The translations under genes were made by a program, and so were the position numbers. Positions 1 to 12,100 of a stretch of DNA of 64,000 bases are shown piece by piece. The stretch covers positions 1,727,832 through 1,791,831 of the forward strand of contig MNCI01000651.1 in the NCBI GenBank assembly GCA_015680685.1, in the 5' to 3' direction. Position 1 is the stretch's first letter. Each line of letters starts with the position of its first letter. The notes under the pieces were generated by a model that saw only the letters and a program-made list of their open reading frames with translations, ran no database searches and was not told the DNA's origin. Origin of the DNA: Gnetum montanum. Lineage: Eukaryota > Streptophyta > Gnetopsida > Gnetales > Gnetaceae.

Positions 1-190
1 TTTAGGCCATTTTCGATAGTGGGATGATGGTAAGGGAAAATTTTGCTAGTTTTAGGCCTTAGCAGGCCATGGTGTAATGCAAATGGAGGACATGTGAATG
101 ACTTAAAGAATAAGTTAGACACTTAGCGTAAATGAGTAAATGTGAAGCAAATAGGGAATAAATGAATAATGGACATTAATTAGATAAGAA
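1..190. other. Non-coding stretch with a dispersed TTTAGGCC motif
   Basis: No coding signal is visible. Two copies of a TTTAGGCC-centred motif (near 1-10 and 51-72, the second reading GCTAGTTTTAGGCCTTAGC) recur as a similar pair at about 13,945-14,015. The stretch lies just downstream, in the minus-strand sense, of the protease relic, where reverse transcriptase would be expected. That domain is therefore absent or lies beyond the window edge after an interruption. Confidence 0.35.
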
Positions 191-249
191 GAAATGGAGT
201 TGTTACGCTACACTAGTAATGATCATCCTTGCAACTGCTTCCTAACCCA

Positions 250-1075
250 TCATGGGCTTGGCGACACGTAAGGCTGAGAGGCTTTGTTGCAGCATTCTTC
301 TACGTCATCGTCTACCACTTGAAATGGCAACTCAGCCCATGCAGTTTCATTTTCTAAACCAGCATTTTGGACCAGCTCTTTTGTCAAACAATTAGTATCG
401 AAAAAAATAGGTGCCTCATTCTTAGAGGTTATGACCTTTAAACCCTGCTCTATATCTATGTTATTTATTTCCTGGGTTGTCACTTTATCACAATGGATCA
501 CCACCTCCTTACCTGCATAAGGTAGATGGATTTCCTGATGTATGGATGAAGAGACAGCCCTGAGTTGGGCTAACAACGATCTCCCCAAGATCAGGTTAAA
601 CCTGGGCATCTCTTCCACCACAATAAACATCACACTTATGGGGAACTAGTCCTACAAAGTCAATGTGGATAGTGCCTTTCACTGCTACCCATGCCTCGTT
701 GAATGACTTCAGACATGACGTTGTCGTGGGTTTGATTTGGTCTACCAAACCTAGTTTTTCCACTATGGGGAATGGGATGCCATTTGTAGCAGCCTTGTCA
801 TCAATGTGTACTCTTTGGATCTTATGTTGGCTAACCCGAATTGTGATGAATAGGGGTGCTATCATCACCTAACCCTTTTCAGGGTCTTCCTTAATGGACT
901 CATCACAGAATGTCAATTGGGATGGTTGTGGTTCTTCAGGCATAGAAGGAAGCATGATCGAATGTATTACTTTATGCTCTGTTGGCATGTTCTTGTCAAT
1001 TGGTATGGACATTAGCATGCGAACCAAAACCTCACGGTATGCAATGGAAGTCATTACCAGGTCGTACAGGCTCAA
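250..1075 (-). pseudogene. Tat-type Ty3/gypsy protease region, frameshifted relic (element H)
   Basis: In the intact family this part of the polyprotein is the aspartic protease that cleaves Gag-Pol. Two frames are used: 1,075-596 (with a stop near 869) and 633-250. The first holds PIVEKLGLVDQIKPTTTS, which matches the stretch after the active site. The second holds NLILGRSLLAQ, SSIHQEIHLPY and KEVVIH, the conserved block after the Tat-type protease. The active-site Asp-Ser/Thr-Gly is not seen; the equivalent place near 805 reads DDKAATN. It continues the gag relic at 1,173-4,025 on the same strand. No reverse transcriptase follows before the window edge. Family assignment rests on these motifs; the copy is dead. 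Confidence 0.7.
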
Positions 1076-1172
1076 CGTTGTGTTCTTTTTTTAGAGCTGA
1101 TTTTACCTAAGTAAGAGCACTTAGGAGGTCCTGTTCACCTTCCTATTGTTTACCAACTTTCTCTTCCTCCAT

Positions 1173-4025
1173 TCATCCTAGAAGACAAATTTCCCGAGGA
1201 GGAGCAGTTTTGGGTTTGGGGCTAGACCCTTTCGGGTGAGGTGGCGATGACCATGTGTGCATAGTGACGTTAACTTTTTGTGATGAGGTGGGCGTAGATA
1301 CAGAGGACGAAGGAGTAGGCTTGGAAGGACCTGGGGTGATATGTTTCGTAGCTATTTCACTTGTCAGAAGCTCTTCCTGTTTCCTTGAATGAGAAGGCTC
1401 TGATGCCTTCATATGTTGGTTTTGTGGGATGGGGGCAGTTGAGTGGTTTGGGCCCCTAATGATGAATGGTGTTTTTGGAATTAGTGTGGGTGGTGGTGTA
1501 GTTTTGTTTACAAAGGGTATAGGGGCAGACGTTCGAGGAGGAACCTTAAGGACAAATGGTTGCTATGGTATCTTTTTTGCCATTATTGGTGTCGCTATGC
1601 TACGTTGAGGTATGCGAACCAGAAATGGCTGCTATGGCAGTTCCAGATTACCATCTACGCCAATCGTGTTGATGATGTACCTTGAATCGTTAGCATTGAG
1701 GGGGTCCTTGTAAACATGCATGGATTGATTTTCAGGGTGGATGATGTTGCTTTCTTCTAGCACCAGCTTTCCCTGATCGATCATCTATTGAATCTCATCT
1801 TTTAAGGCTAGACAGTAATCCGTGTCATGACCACAAAGTTGGTGGTAGTCACAGAACCGCTCCAGCTTGAAGTTCTTAGGAACTGGGGGCTCGTTGGGCA
1901 TAGCCAAGGAGGGGTTCCTAAGGAGTTCACAATATCACTGATGCCATTTGGTCACCTCCTCTGACATCCACTTATGTTGAATGTACCCTACCCCTAGCAC
2001 TTGCTTCAGAAGTTTTGAAGGCTTGACAGGTAATGGGGTATACTTGGAGTGATATTTACGCTCAAAATTAGGTTTAGGCAGGGTGGGTGCCTTAGGCGTT
2101 GACGTGGAGGGTTGAGTAGCGGTGCTTGGGCTAGGTGCGGGGTTAGTTGATGTTGTGGCCACTTTCTTATTATTATTGTTGTTGGGCTTGGCCTTGTTTG
2201 CCAAGGCGGCCACCGTGGCCATTGCGGCCTTGCCCTTTTCTTTGTCCTTCTTAGTATGTGCATTTTTATACGCAACATAGGCCAGGTCCTTACTAGCTTC
2301 AGCCACATCTTGAATGATTTTTTTCTGTGCAAAAACTTGACTGAGGGAGTGCAGGGCTAGGTAATATAGCTTGGATTTGATGAAATCATTCATCGCCCCC
2401 TTGAAGATGGCTAGCAAGTGGGCCTCCGCGATAGGCTCACGAATCTCATTCAAGATGGCGATCCATCGGTGTATAAACCTCTGCACTGACTCTAGTGGGT
2501 CTTGCTTAACTCCCATTAACTAATCTAGCATGACTTCGAGCTTCAAGTTATACTTGAAGCGGGTCATGAACTGGGTCAGCAACTACTCTAGTGTTGAGAT
2601 GGAGGTGCACGGGAGTGTGTGGTACCAGTCTAAAGCTTTGCCTATTAGAGACATAGAAAAGATGTGAATAATGGTGTGTAGCCATTGTTGTAGTAATAAA
2701 GATTCAGATCTAAATGTAACCAAATGTGTGTTAGGGTCATCCTCCTTGTTGTATTTTGTAAATTGGAGGAGCGGCATCCCAGGGGGTAATGTAAGCCTAG
2801 GAACTGCTAGGCTGATGGGGTCATCATGGTAGAAATCCATGATCTGCACCATATCAGAACTGATGGCTTTGAGGTGACTAACCTCCTTAGTAAGGGTTTG
2901 GATAAGCTAAAACACTTGATCCAGACTCGGAGAGGATGTAGATAGTTATGGGGTTGTGAGGGAAACCATCGTTTGTGGCGTAGTAAGGGTAGCAGCTTGG
3001 CTCATAGGGGGGGCCGTTGGGGCTGCCCTTGCAAAGGGTGCTACTTGTGTGGTCCACCACCTAGTGGGTGGTGTTGCTAGAGTAGTGACTACTAGTGGTG
3101 CTGTGGGGTTGGTCATTTGCATGATCGATGGGATGGGCCACAGTCCCGCATTTGGTCGCGATACCTACGGGACTTGGTATGCTTGGTGGTAAGGGTGCTG
3201 TGACATTTGGTGGGGCTATGAGGTGGGGAGAGAAGTGGCTAGGGTCCACCACATGGTTGAGGCTAGACCTACTACTGATGATGGAATGGATGCAAATGAT
3301 GAGATAGGAGTAGAGGCTCTGGGCAGCTGTGAAGTAGAAGCGGTATGTATGTAGGGCAACGTGGGTGTAATCGGTGCTTGGTACAAGGATGAGATGGAAT
3401 GGGGGGAAAGAGTGCCTAGATACAAAACTGAGGGAGGCGCTTGCTGATACGCTAAGGATGTGGGATGGTTGCCCATGGCAGATGAACATGAAAATTGAAG
3501 TGGATTTGTGGTAATCACAAAGGGAGCTTTTGCGAAAATGGGGTTTGACCTGAAGGCCATGGTAGAAGGGATGGTCATAGGCTAAGTTTGGCCATCCCCC
3601 TCAGACTAGGAGTCTAGATCTTCCTGCCCATCCTAGAATGCTTCATCAAAATGGGATACCGTGTCCTGCTCCCTAGGCCTACTGACTCATAACAACTGAT
3701 CAAAGATCCACTAATACGTCTCCATCAGGGGGATGGCATCATTAGGGTTAGGGATAAAATCCCTCCCATTATGATAAAGGAACTCGAAACTACGTTTATG
3801 CTCAAGTTCTTGGCGATCTAGGGGCAAATTTTCCTAGACCTTTATGCAAATAAAGTCATAATGCTCTACGTCTTGTGCCAAGGACTTAGGTGACAAGTGT
3901 TGAATCCTAAGGGATTGGCGTGGCACCAGCATCAGGCTAGGTGGCCACTCAGCACCCATGGTACTTTGGGCCAAGAAAGGAGCCTCAAGGCTTGAGGTGG
4001 AAACAATGGTCATTGTCGAAATCAT
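1173..4025 (-). pseudogene. Tat-type Ty3/gypsy gag relic (element H)
   Basis: Gag forms the retrotransposon particle. Open segments 4,025-3,834, 3,578-3,216, 2,852-2,583, 2,516-1,935 and 1,412-1,173 all share one reading frame and are separated by stops, mostly TAG where glutamine would fit. From the N-terminus there is a conserved head (about 4,025-3,590), a Pro/Ser/Thr-rich part (3,578-2,900), and the retrotransposon gag domain with PNTHLVTF, ALDWYHTLP and RWIAILNEIREPIAE (2,852-2,400). A low-complexity linker with an asparagine run and a zinc-finger-like RFCDYHQLCGHDTDYC (about 1,811-1,860) follow. The start at 4,025 is the first Met before the conserved head. Lineage is inferred from the gag and zinc-finger pattern. 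Confidence 0.78.
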
Positions 4026-5236
4026 CTTGCATAGTGAGAAAGGAAAAATCGCAAGCTAGGAAACATGGAAATCAAGAGGAGATCAGAGGCTTTTTGTCCT
4101 GCTAGATTCCACAGGAATAGTCGTCATGACCAATTTGCACCACATGATGCGTAAACAACCACAAAAGGGTGTCATGTTTACGCTAGTGCCTGATGGGGTA
4201 CAGAGAGCATGCAGGACTACCTATAGGACATAGAAAAGGCACTGAAAGGGCCCTCCTTCTAGCACCAAAAAATGTAGCAACCAAAAAAATGTTGGTGGCT
4301 GGAACACTAAGAGGTTTTCAGGCAAATAGTTTAACCCTGGATTTGTGCGAGGGCCATGCTGGAGAGAAATGGAAGTGGGGCACCCTGAACGGTCTGGTTA
4401 ATCAGACAAGGACTTAGTCGGTGTATCTTAACCTTATGTAAACATTGTTTTAGAGGAAAGACACACGAGGTAAATCGATGATTAATAAATTTAGAATGGA
4501 GAAAATAATGCAAAATAATGATAATAGCAAAGAAATATCAGAACAAACTAGGTAAGAAAATGCACCACCCCAAGGTCACGAATTCAATTCCTTGCCTTGT
4601 TTGAAAGGTATACAATAGGTTATGCAATGCCAGAGATGCACCGCTTACTTAGAGGTAACTAAAGTGCTCAAGAAAGATCCCAACTATGCCTTATGAAATC
4701 CAAATTAAAAGCCAACTGTAGCAAGAAGCCAACTCTATTTTCTAAGAAGCCAATCAAGAAGAAGACCAACCTATGCAAAAAAGCCAACAAGCCAACTGCT
4801 CTTGTTGATGTAAAAAAATGCCAACTCTTTGAATGAAAAGCCAACCCTTTGAGCATTGTTTGCCGAGGTATTTATAAGGCCAAGAGGAGGTGAGAAATGG
4901 GGCCTAGATGCCACGTGTCATGGACCCCACAAGATGCTAACGTGCCTGTACTATGTAGGTGTGCAATGCTAGACATGAACTTGGCTATACTGTGACTATG
5001 CCTCCGGGACTACATGTGCTGAGATTAGTGTGCTAAAAATGTAAACAAAAATGGAGCTTACACTCTGAGACTACGTCTTCCCTACTCTTACGAGTGGGGC
5101 CAAGTGTAGGAACAATGTTTTGGGAGCTAACTAGGGAATATGCAAAATGAATTAACATTGCTAATTCTGCCAAAGAGATGCCAAAGTGAGGGATATTGCT
5201 ATCAACAAGTTTTAGAACTACCCAAAGATGTCTTGA
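4026..5236 (-). other. Untranslated leader of element H, with repeats
   Basis: This stretch lies between the gag start and a primer-site candidate and has no coding signal. It contains a block at 4,236-4,400, starting GGCCCTCCTTCTAGC, that recurs at 15,228-15,370 and 20,150-20,295. It also has an irregular run of AAGCCAAC motifs at about 4,690-4,860 and a TATTTATA sequence near 4,869 that would be a TATA box on the minus strand. The TATA-like sequence raises the alternative that part of this stretch is LTR rather than leader. Confidence 0.4.
4236..4400 (+). repeat. Dispersed leader block, copy 1
   Basis: Starts GGCCCTCCTTCTAGCACC and includes GTTTAACCCTGGAT further on. Copies 2 and 3 (15,228-15,370 and 20,150-20,295) share the same order of sub-motifs and the same orientation. 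In elements H and J it lies upstream of a Tat-type gag start, so it is probably retroelement leader or U5 sequence. Confidence 0.5.
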
Positions 5237-5249
5237 GGCTTTCGTACCA
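5237..5249 (-). promoter_or_regulatory. Candidate primer-binding site (initiator Met tRNA-like), element H
   Basis: The plus strand reads GGCTTTCGTACCA, matching 10 of 13 bases of the tRNA-iMet 3' end GGCTCTGATACCA. One base separates it from a TG at 5,251 that could start an LTR, the same one-base spacing seen in elements A, B and G. No second LTR copy was found, so this is tentative. Confidence 0.4.
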
Positions 5250-5292
5250 ATGTTGTGTTACTCATGTTGTTGAGTACATTGTTGTAGCATAA

Positions 5293-5335
5293 GTGGCTAC
5301 TTACTACGCTGTGCTACACTAGGTAGCGTAGCCAC
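5293..5335. repeat. Imperfect palindrome, hairpin 1
   Basis: Arms GTGGCTAC (5,293-5,300) and GTAGCCAC (5,328-5,335) are perfect complements. An inner pair CTACGCT / AGCGTAG extends the stem. Built from the same words as the next two hairpins. Confidence 0.6.
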
Positions 5336-5484
5336 TGGTCTTAACTGAAACTTGTGTTGGAGCTGAAAGCATTTATCTAAAGCTTGGTCATGCTAACAAT
5401 GACAACTTTTGTCCTTTGTGTTGGGAATCCTTTGAACCTAGTAAACTCATGTTTGAAACACCCTTACTACTTTTTGCATTGTTG

Positions 5485-5522
5485 CTACGTTGTGCGATGC
5501 TATGTAGTGTAGCACAACGTAG
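5485..5522. repeat. 38-nt palindrome, hairpin 2
   Basis: Perfect 11-bp arms CTACGTTGTGC and GCACAACGTAG flank a 16-nt centre. The span equals that of hairpin 3. Confidence 0.65.
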
Positions 5523-5690
5523 TAGTCAACGTATCCTGCTTTTTCGTTCAATCTACCATTTTCTAGTAAGAAACTTTGCTCAAGGCCTAGGGCTAAACAG
5601 GGCAATCAATTTTGGAGGCCAAAGTGTTTTCCAAGTGCTATTTTCTTATTAGGATCACTTGGCAAGCTGGGCCTTTCTACTCTACCTTTA

Positions 5691-5728
5691 CTACGCTGTG
5701 CTATGCTACGTAGCATAGCATAGCGTAG
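5691..5728. repeat. 38-nt near-perfect palindrome, hairpin 3
   Basis: Centred on CTACGTAG at 5,709/5,710 with arms running to CTACGCTGTGC and its near-complement. One base pair of the 19-bp stem is imperfect. A shorter related fold lies at 5,815-5,836. Confidence 0.7.
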
Positions 5729-6126
5729 CACCTTGTGTTGATTAAATTTTGACTTGTTTTGCAATCATTCCATCAATTTGCACTTGAACGCTTAAGAAAC
5801 TATCTTTCAAGGCTTGCTACACTGCATAGCATAGCAAACTTTCTTCACTAGAAAACTTGCCAAACTACTTTTCTTATCCCAAACACTTTCGACAACTCCC
5901 AACATAGTTTCTGAGTAGACTGTCAGCCAAGTGAATTGTCCAGGTGGGCAAGCCAGAGGGTCCATCGGGCTTGTTAGCTCTAGAGATAGAAAACTTGCTA
6001 GACTGGATAGTCTAACCTCAATGCCTACATTTTCCTACCGAACTATCATGACGCTGCACTTGTGGAAGTCCTTGCCTAAATTTCAAGACCTTATTAAGGT
6101 ATGAGGATCCTAAAATTTTATGGTGT

Positions 6127-7800
6127 TTTAGGGTTGATGGAGGAGATTAGGAATCTAGGGAGGTCATTTTAGGGTTATTTGAAAGCAAAAATGAAGCCTC
6201 CCTCTTGCATCTATGTTGGATCCAAATTGGCTAGCATGGATGGGGTAAGCTCCAACATGGTTAGTACCAAAATATGAGTTTCTAGGTTCACTATGACTAG
6301 TTAGGATTTTGATAGTCTATATTGTTAGCGTGGTGGACTACGGATGAAGATTGGTCAACTCTGGCATCAATTTAAACCTCTAGAAGTTACAAATGCTACC
6401 AAGACTACCAACCACACTGGAACTATATTGGCAAATGTGGTTGCAACATTGGTCCATATGAAAAATGAGTTTATGGCATCCAAAGATCAAATTTGATGTT
6501 TTGTTGGCTTCCCAAGTTAGCGCATGGGCATCATAGTTATGAATTGATAATTTGAAGGCCAAAACATAATATCAAATGTGGGTTTTTAGACCTTAATGCC
6601 TAGAGCAGCGCTAGCTAGTGTGGATGATCAAAACATGGCATTTCCATGGCTAAATAAGCCAAATTACAACTGGTTTCAAGGTCTAAGGATTCTAGGATTC
6701 CCCAACTAGGTTTTAGGCCATTTGAAGTGAGGTTATGCATGCAAAACTTGTTTGGAACCTCAACCATGCTAGAGCCATGCTAGCCAGCATGGCTCTAGTC
6801 CTCCCTAGTATGGTTGCACTTGAATCTTGGTTTCTTGTGAGTTCTAGTATTAAATCAATCATGTTTTCAAGTTCCAAGTTTGCTGGTGATCATGCTAGGG
6901 ATTTGGCTTAGAATTGTCAATTTTAAAGGCTATTTAAGTCTTAATATGACCATTTCACCTTGGACTATACTTGCTAGCATAGTTCCCACATGGATGGAGG
7001 GTATGATGAATTTTTGACAATTTTGACTCAATTTTTGAGGTTTTTTGATGTCTAATGCCTCCAGTAGGGTTTTGGGGTTAGGATGATCCATTGGGATGTC
7101 AATTTGGTTTATTTATGAGCTATTGTTTAGTTTTGATTATGGAACCACACTAGGACTATGTTGGCCAGCATAATCTTAGGCCTCCTCAATGTGGCTCTAA
7201 GGTTGAAATTGGTTTTAGCTTGTTTTTACATAGTTTTTGTTAGTTTAAAGTTTCTAGAGGTCTTAAGAAGGTGTGGAGGCTAGGATGCATTGGGATAGGG
7301 TGCTCTTTAGCATGGTTCCAAGGTCAAGATGGGGTTTTACATGATTTTTCTTGGTTATTTAACATTTTAGGGTGCCTGAGGACTCCAAGGAGGTTTAGAG
7401 GTTAAGAAATGCAACCTTGAAATCTATTTTATGTCATCTTATGATCAAATCTTTACCAAACATGTAGGGACTATGCTAGATAGTGTGGTTGGAGTGCCCC
7501 CATAGTGGTTCACCCAAGACAAGCGATTTTCAAAAACTTTTGTTGGGTTTTAGGAGCTTTTGAAGATACCAAAGGATTTGGCAAGGGTTTAGGATTTGGA
7601 GTGACCATCCTAGAGTTGATTAGAGGTTTGACTAGTGGTGGAAAGTCCCATATCCCCTAAAGAAATGATGGCCAACATGGTTGGGCATTTGGCTAGCATG
7701 GCTGCTCAAAGTAGCATGTTCAATTATGAATTTTTGCTTCTTTTGGGGCTTGGTACCTTCTTGAGTTAACATCTAGGTTCTAAATTTGACATGGAATTTC
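6127..7800. repeat. Diverged tandem array, units about 160-200 bp
   Basis: A box resembling ATGCTAGCCAGCATGG recurs near 6,228, 6,610, 6,781, 6,970, 7,152, 7,309, 7,470 and 7,670. Spacings are 157-200 bp, with one gap of about twice that. Each is followed by a second conserved phrase with TTTTAGG and GGTTTAGG words. Units are much diverged, so this is an old satellite-like array or repeat-rich LTR. No protein-coding signal was seen. Confidence 0.5.
6769..6798. repeat. 30-nt hairpin within the tandem array
   Basis: Perfect 13-bp arms CTAGAGCCATGCT and AGCATGGCTCTAG flank a 4-nt loop. It coincides with the conserved box of one array unit. Confidence 0.7.
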
Positions 7801-8204
7801 TATGGTTTCAACATGTTATGGGAGGGTGGCTAGGAGGCAAGGTTTTTGTAATGGTTAAGGTTGGGAATCCATTCAAGGATTCTTGGGTGTTTAACCCCAC
7901 TGTAGATGTGGGTGGGAATTGTAAATCCTATTGTATTGGGATTTTTGGTGTTATGATTGGGAGGCACTTAGTGGGACCCATCCAAGTTTAAATGGTTTCT
8001 TTGTTTCAAACTTTCCAAGATCCCAATGTGATTTCAACTTTTCTCCTTTAAACTCACAATTCACTATGGGTTGAGTGAGTGTTTTTGGAAAGATGTTTAG
8101 GTTGAGGGTGCATAAGTGTGGAATTCATTTTCACATATCAGTTTTATAAGATTCTTTCCTAAAACTCATTTCTCATAGGAAATGCCTAGCTTCTAGGCCT
8201 TTTA

Positions 8205-9134
8205 GCAGTTTTTGATTCAACTCCATCAATCCTCAACATTGATTGGCAAGAATTCACCAGGGAGCAACACAATTATGAGGAGGTTGATAGAAGAATTACA
8301 GATTTTGAAGGTTTTGCATTGTCCATTCAAGATGTCAACAAGGAGATATTCAACAAGTAAGAAACTAACCTTGGAGGAGGTAGAAGTAGTTGTGAAGGGA
8401 CTCTCCACCCTATCATAGCCTCTACTTAGAGAGGGTTCATCCATCATGATTGCCAAGTACACTTCTCTAGCCATTTTTCTATGAATTTTGGCTTTGAACC
8501 TAGCATTTTTCTTGATGTAGAATTATTTCTTACATGGAATTTAATTCCTGTAAAATTCCTATGCTATATTTAAGTCATGGTTATGGATTTGTAACATTGT
8601 TTTGATTTTAGTATTTTTTTATGCCAAGTTTTAAGTTTAATTTTGCTTTATTCAATGCATATTTAATGCTTCCTAACAAAAAATGTAATGCCACTTTCCA
8701 ATTCTTTTGCTAGAAAATAGTATATAATTTTTTTTCTAGGGCCATAAGAATTTTTCTACTATTTACGAGTTTTTTTGGTTGTAAAGTCACTAAATTATGG
8801 TCTATGGTTAATTTTTTATGAATTTTTTGGTAGACCAATGCATAGTGGAATTTTGGGTTTTCATTGTTTTACCTCCTCGAAATAGGCAACATTGACATCA
8901 TAAGAAACTTTTTCTACCAACATCCTAGCTTCCTAGGGATGCTTAGGGTTGTCTAAGAGGGTTTGACATTAGTTCATGAAAATTTAAATTCTTTTTCATA
9001 TTGTTTTTAGCCCTGTACTATGACCATTTTCTACTATTTAGTTTTTTTCTGTGAAATTTTAAATTTCTTTTAGACAACCTTGTGAATTTTTTTACAACCT
9101 CAAAACTATAGCATTGATACCAAATTTTGATAAA

Positions 9135-9166
<32 letters not shown>

Positions 9167-12100
9167 ACTAGACATTAGAAAAAAATTTTAGTACAAATTT
9201 TTCATTTTTTGTGTATGTGTAAATTGCCCTGTACAGTTCTAATTTTGGTTGTTGGAACTACAAACCTTCCTAGCTATACATGCAATGTTGGCCTATTTTT
9301 TGGGAAATGTTAAAAATTCCTATGGTCATTTATGTGTTGTATTTTAGTTCCCAAAAGTCATTTGAATTTCTCAAAAATTTAACTAACTCCCTAGAGTTTT
9401 TACTATAGTTAATTTCACTATAAACTATGATTTTTAGTTGAAATTTTGTCAAATTAAAATTGGGATTTTAGGGTTATTATTGTGGGTTGTGTTTGGGTAC
9501 AAGCTAATTCTGATGATTTTGATTTCTTTACATAAAATGTTTATAATTTATGTATATTTTCACCATGAAATTACCATTGGTGTTAATGGGCTACTTGGTT
9601 TTTCTTATTTTTTTGGTTAAATTTTACTTTGGCTTCAATGTTTAAGATTTGTAAATTTTTGTATTTGGTATAGTGTAGAAACATTGACATTATGGTTGTA
9701 ATAATTTTGATCATTTAATAGTTGTTAAATCTTTAGTTATGATCATTCATGATTTCAATGGTTATTGTTGGATTGTGCAGGGCCTTCTTGAAGCCCATCT
9801 TGGTGGCGATCAAGCTTGTTGGGCTCTTGTGTTAAATTCACACACTAGTATCCAACACAGTATCTACTAATATGGTGTTGGATTAGGGCTCTCTTTGGTT
9901 TAGGGTCGAGAGCTAAGGAATTTCTAGCTTACCTATTATAGAATTTTAGTGTGATTATGTGGTCACACTTAGCATTCGAAATAGTGGCTATAATTGTGAA
10001 AACCTTACTGCCTCACTCCACCATATTGATCATCAAGTTCATAATTGATGATCTCACTACTCATGTTGAGGGTGATCAATTTGATGGCATATACACCAAG
10101 GACACACGTTAGTTGTTCAAAGTCTAGGATATGCCTAAATTCATCCAGTATAACAACAACAACACTTTGTTGGTTGGCCATTATGCCAACACATCATTCT
10201 AGAATTCTCTTGGTACCATCTACCATGTGGAAGGGCAAGTGTAATTTTAAGTTTTTGGTTTCATTAGGCTACTTGGGTTTAACAATTTTTTGCTTGGGTT
10301 GGTATGTTTGTAGGTATAGGGTAGATGAACAAGGGTTGATCAAGAGCAACCAACTCTTGTCCTTGGCTCAAATAGCACTTGAGGTCTTTGACAAAAGCCC
10401 AGCAGTGAGGCTTGTAGTGATGGAACAACTCAAGGATGAATTTGGTAGGTATACCTCACACTATTCTCAAGCCTACCGTAGGTTGCTTAATGAATGGGAC
10501 AACCAATAGTTGGTGGGGAATCCCTAATTTGGGTGCACAGACATGCATATCCCTTAGGTTTTTCATGTTTCCTTCACCAAGTAAGCAAAGTAAGAATTTT
10601 TATTTTTTTAATTATATATATATTTTTAATTTTTTATGCAATATCAACATTTTTCTAGTTACATAATTGTCAAGTTTTTAAGGCTTTGATTGTTTTATTT
10701 GTTTTGTGTAATGTGCCTATGCCAAAGCTAATGAGTTATCTTCATTGTGTTGTAGGGACTGCAACATCATCCATCATAGTTGTGATTACTTCAGGATGTG
10801 TAGAGGAGACACTTATCATCAAGTTTAATGAGGTGGATGCGATGTAGCATCAATTGACTAGCCAAGCATCCAGGGAGATCTAGGTGAGGATCACCAATGT
10901 AGGCTTACTTGACTTGTTCATGGTTCCTATCCCAATCATCCCTATCCCTAAGATGGTGAATGTCATAGACTCCTTTAACAAAGGAGTGAAGAAATTTTTT
11001 ACTCAAGTCCATGATGTGCCTATCAAATTGGCCATCAATGAATCCACCTTCAGTGACCTCTTTGGCATTCCTAGTGAGGAGGTAAAAGTTGCCACAAAAT
11101 CATGGAAACATGTGAGCCATAGGAATAAGGTGGAAGGATGGCTAAATAGTCATTGTAGCCACTCCAGATTGACATTAAATGATTGCTAGGATGTAGAGGT
11201 AAACAAGTTGTATCCATTGTTTTGGTCCTACACATTTCCAAAGTTGCTATCATAGAAGAAGATCATGGGCATTAAATAGGCATGGACTATGAACAAGATC
11301 CTCATTAAGGATGCTCAATTTAATTAGGCTGTTCATTTGGTTTCTGGGCTATGATAGAAGATTCTTAAACTTTGGGACAACCTTGATAAGATATGCCACA
11401 TGTAGTATTTTTTGCAGCATACCTAAGGTGGTTTGTGGAGTTCCTAGTGGTGAGTAAGGATGGATGATGGGTAAGTCGAGATCCATCCCAACTATCTAAG
11501 CCTTGGATGAAAGATATGTTTCCAACCATGTAAGCATAGAATCCACTAGAGGATTTTGGGGAATCACTATCTATTACTACTAAGCACTTTAGTGGTAGGC
11601 ATTATTCTTTCCCTGATAGCATGGGAATTGAATCCCAAGTTGCTTGTGGAAATGTTTAGAAGGATAAGAAGTTGCATGTTGAAGTTGATAGAGTAGCTAG
11701 AGAAAAACTGAAGAGGCCTATGGTTAAGGAAGTAGCACCAATTGTTAAGAAACCCTTGAAGAGGAGGCTTGTGGTTATACTTGGCTAAGCACAACATGTG
11801 GTTATAGGTATGTCTTATTGTAATTTTAGTTTAAGTTAGTTATAGTTTATGTTATATGGTCATGTTATTGTTTTTGTGTTAGGAAAAATATGAAAACTTG
11901 TTCTACATTATGTCTTCTTTGTTCTTGCAGGTAAACAACAAGAACTAGTGGTCCTAGTAGCAACAACAAAGGCTAAATAGAAGTGCCTAGAGGAGGAGGT
12001 GCTACAATAGCATAAGGATGAGAGACTATACAATGCTACATTGGATGCCTTTGATGCTCTATTTGATGGTTCACAGCTAGGAGAATGTCTTGTTATTCAC

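Larger units (their letters stand above)
5251..6100 (-). repeat. Candidate LTR edge of element H, rich in hairpins
   Basis: Starts TGTTGTGTTACTC immediately outside the primer-site candidate. It holds several inverted repeats built from CTACG and GCTATGC units. No second copy was found in the window, so the outer boundary and the LTR identity are unproven. Confidence 0.35.

Noticed and set aside
250-872. Plus-strand frame at 663-872
   Set aside because: Antisense shadow of the minus-strand protease relic.
4187-4200. Alternative LTR edge of element H at 4,191 (TGATGGGG after GCTAGTGCC)
   Set aside because: It would place the edge very near gag and the preceding bases match no tRNA end well; 5,251 is preferred, with low confidence.
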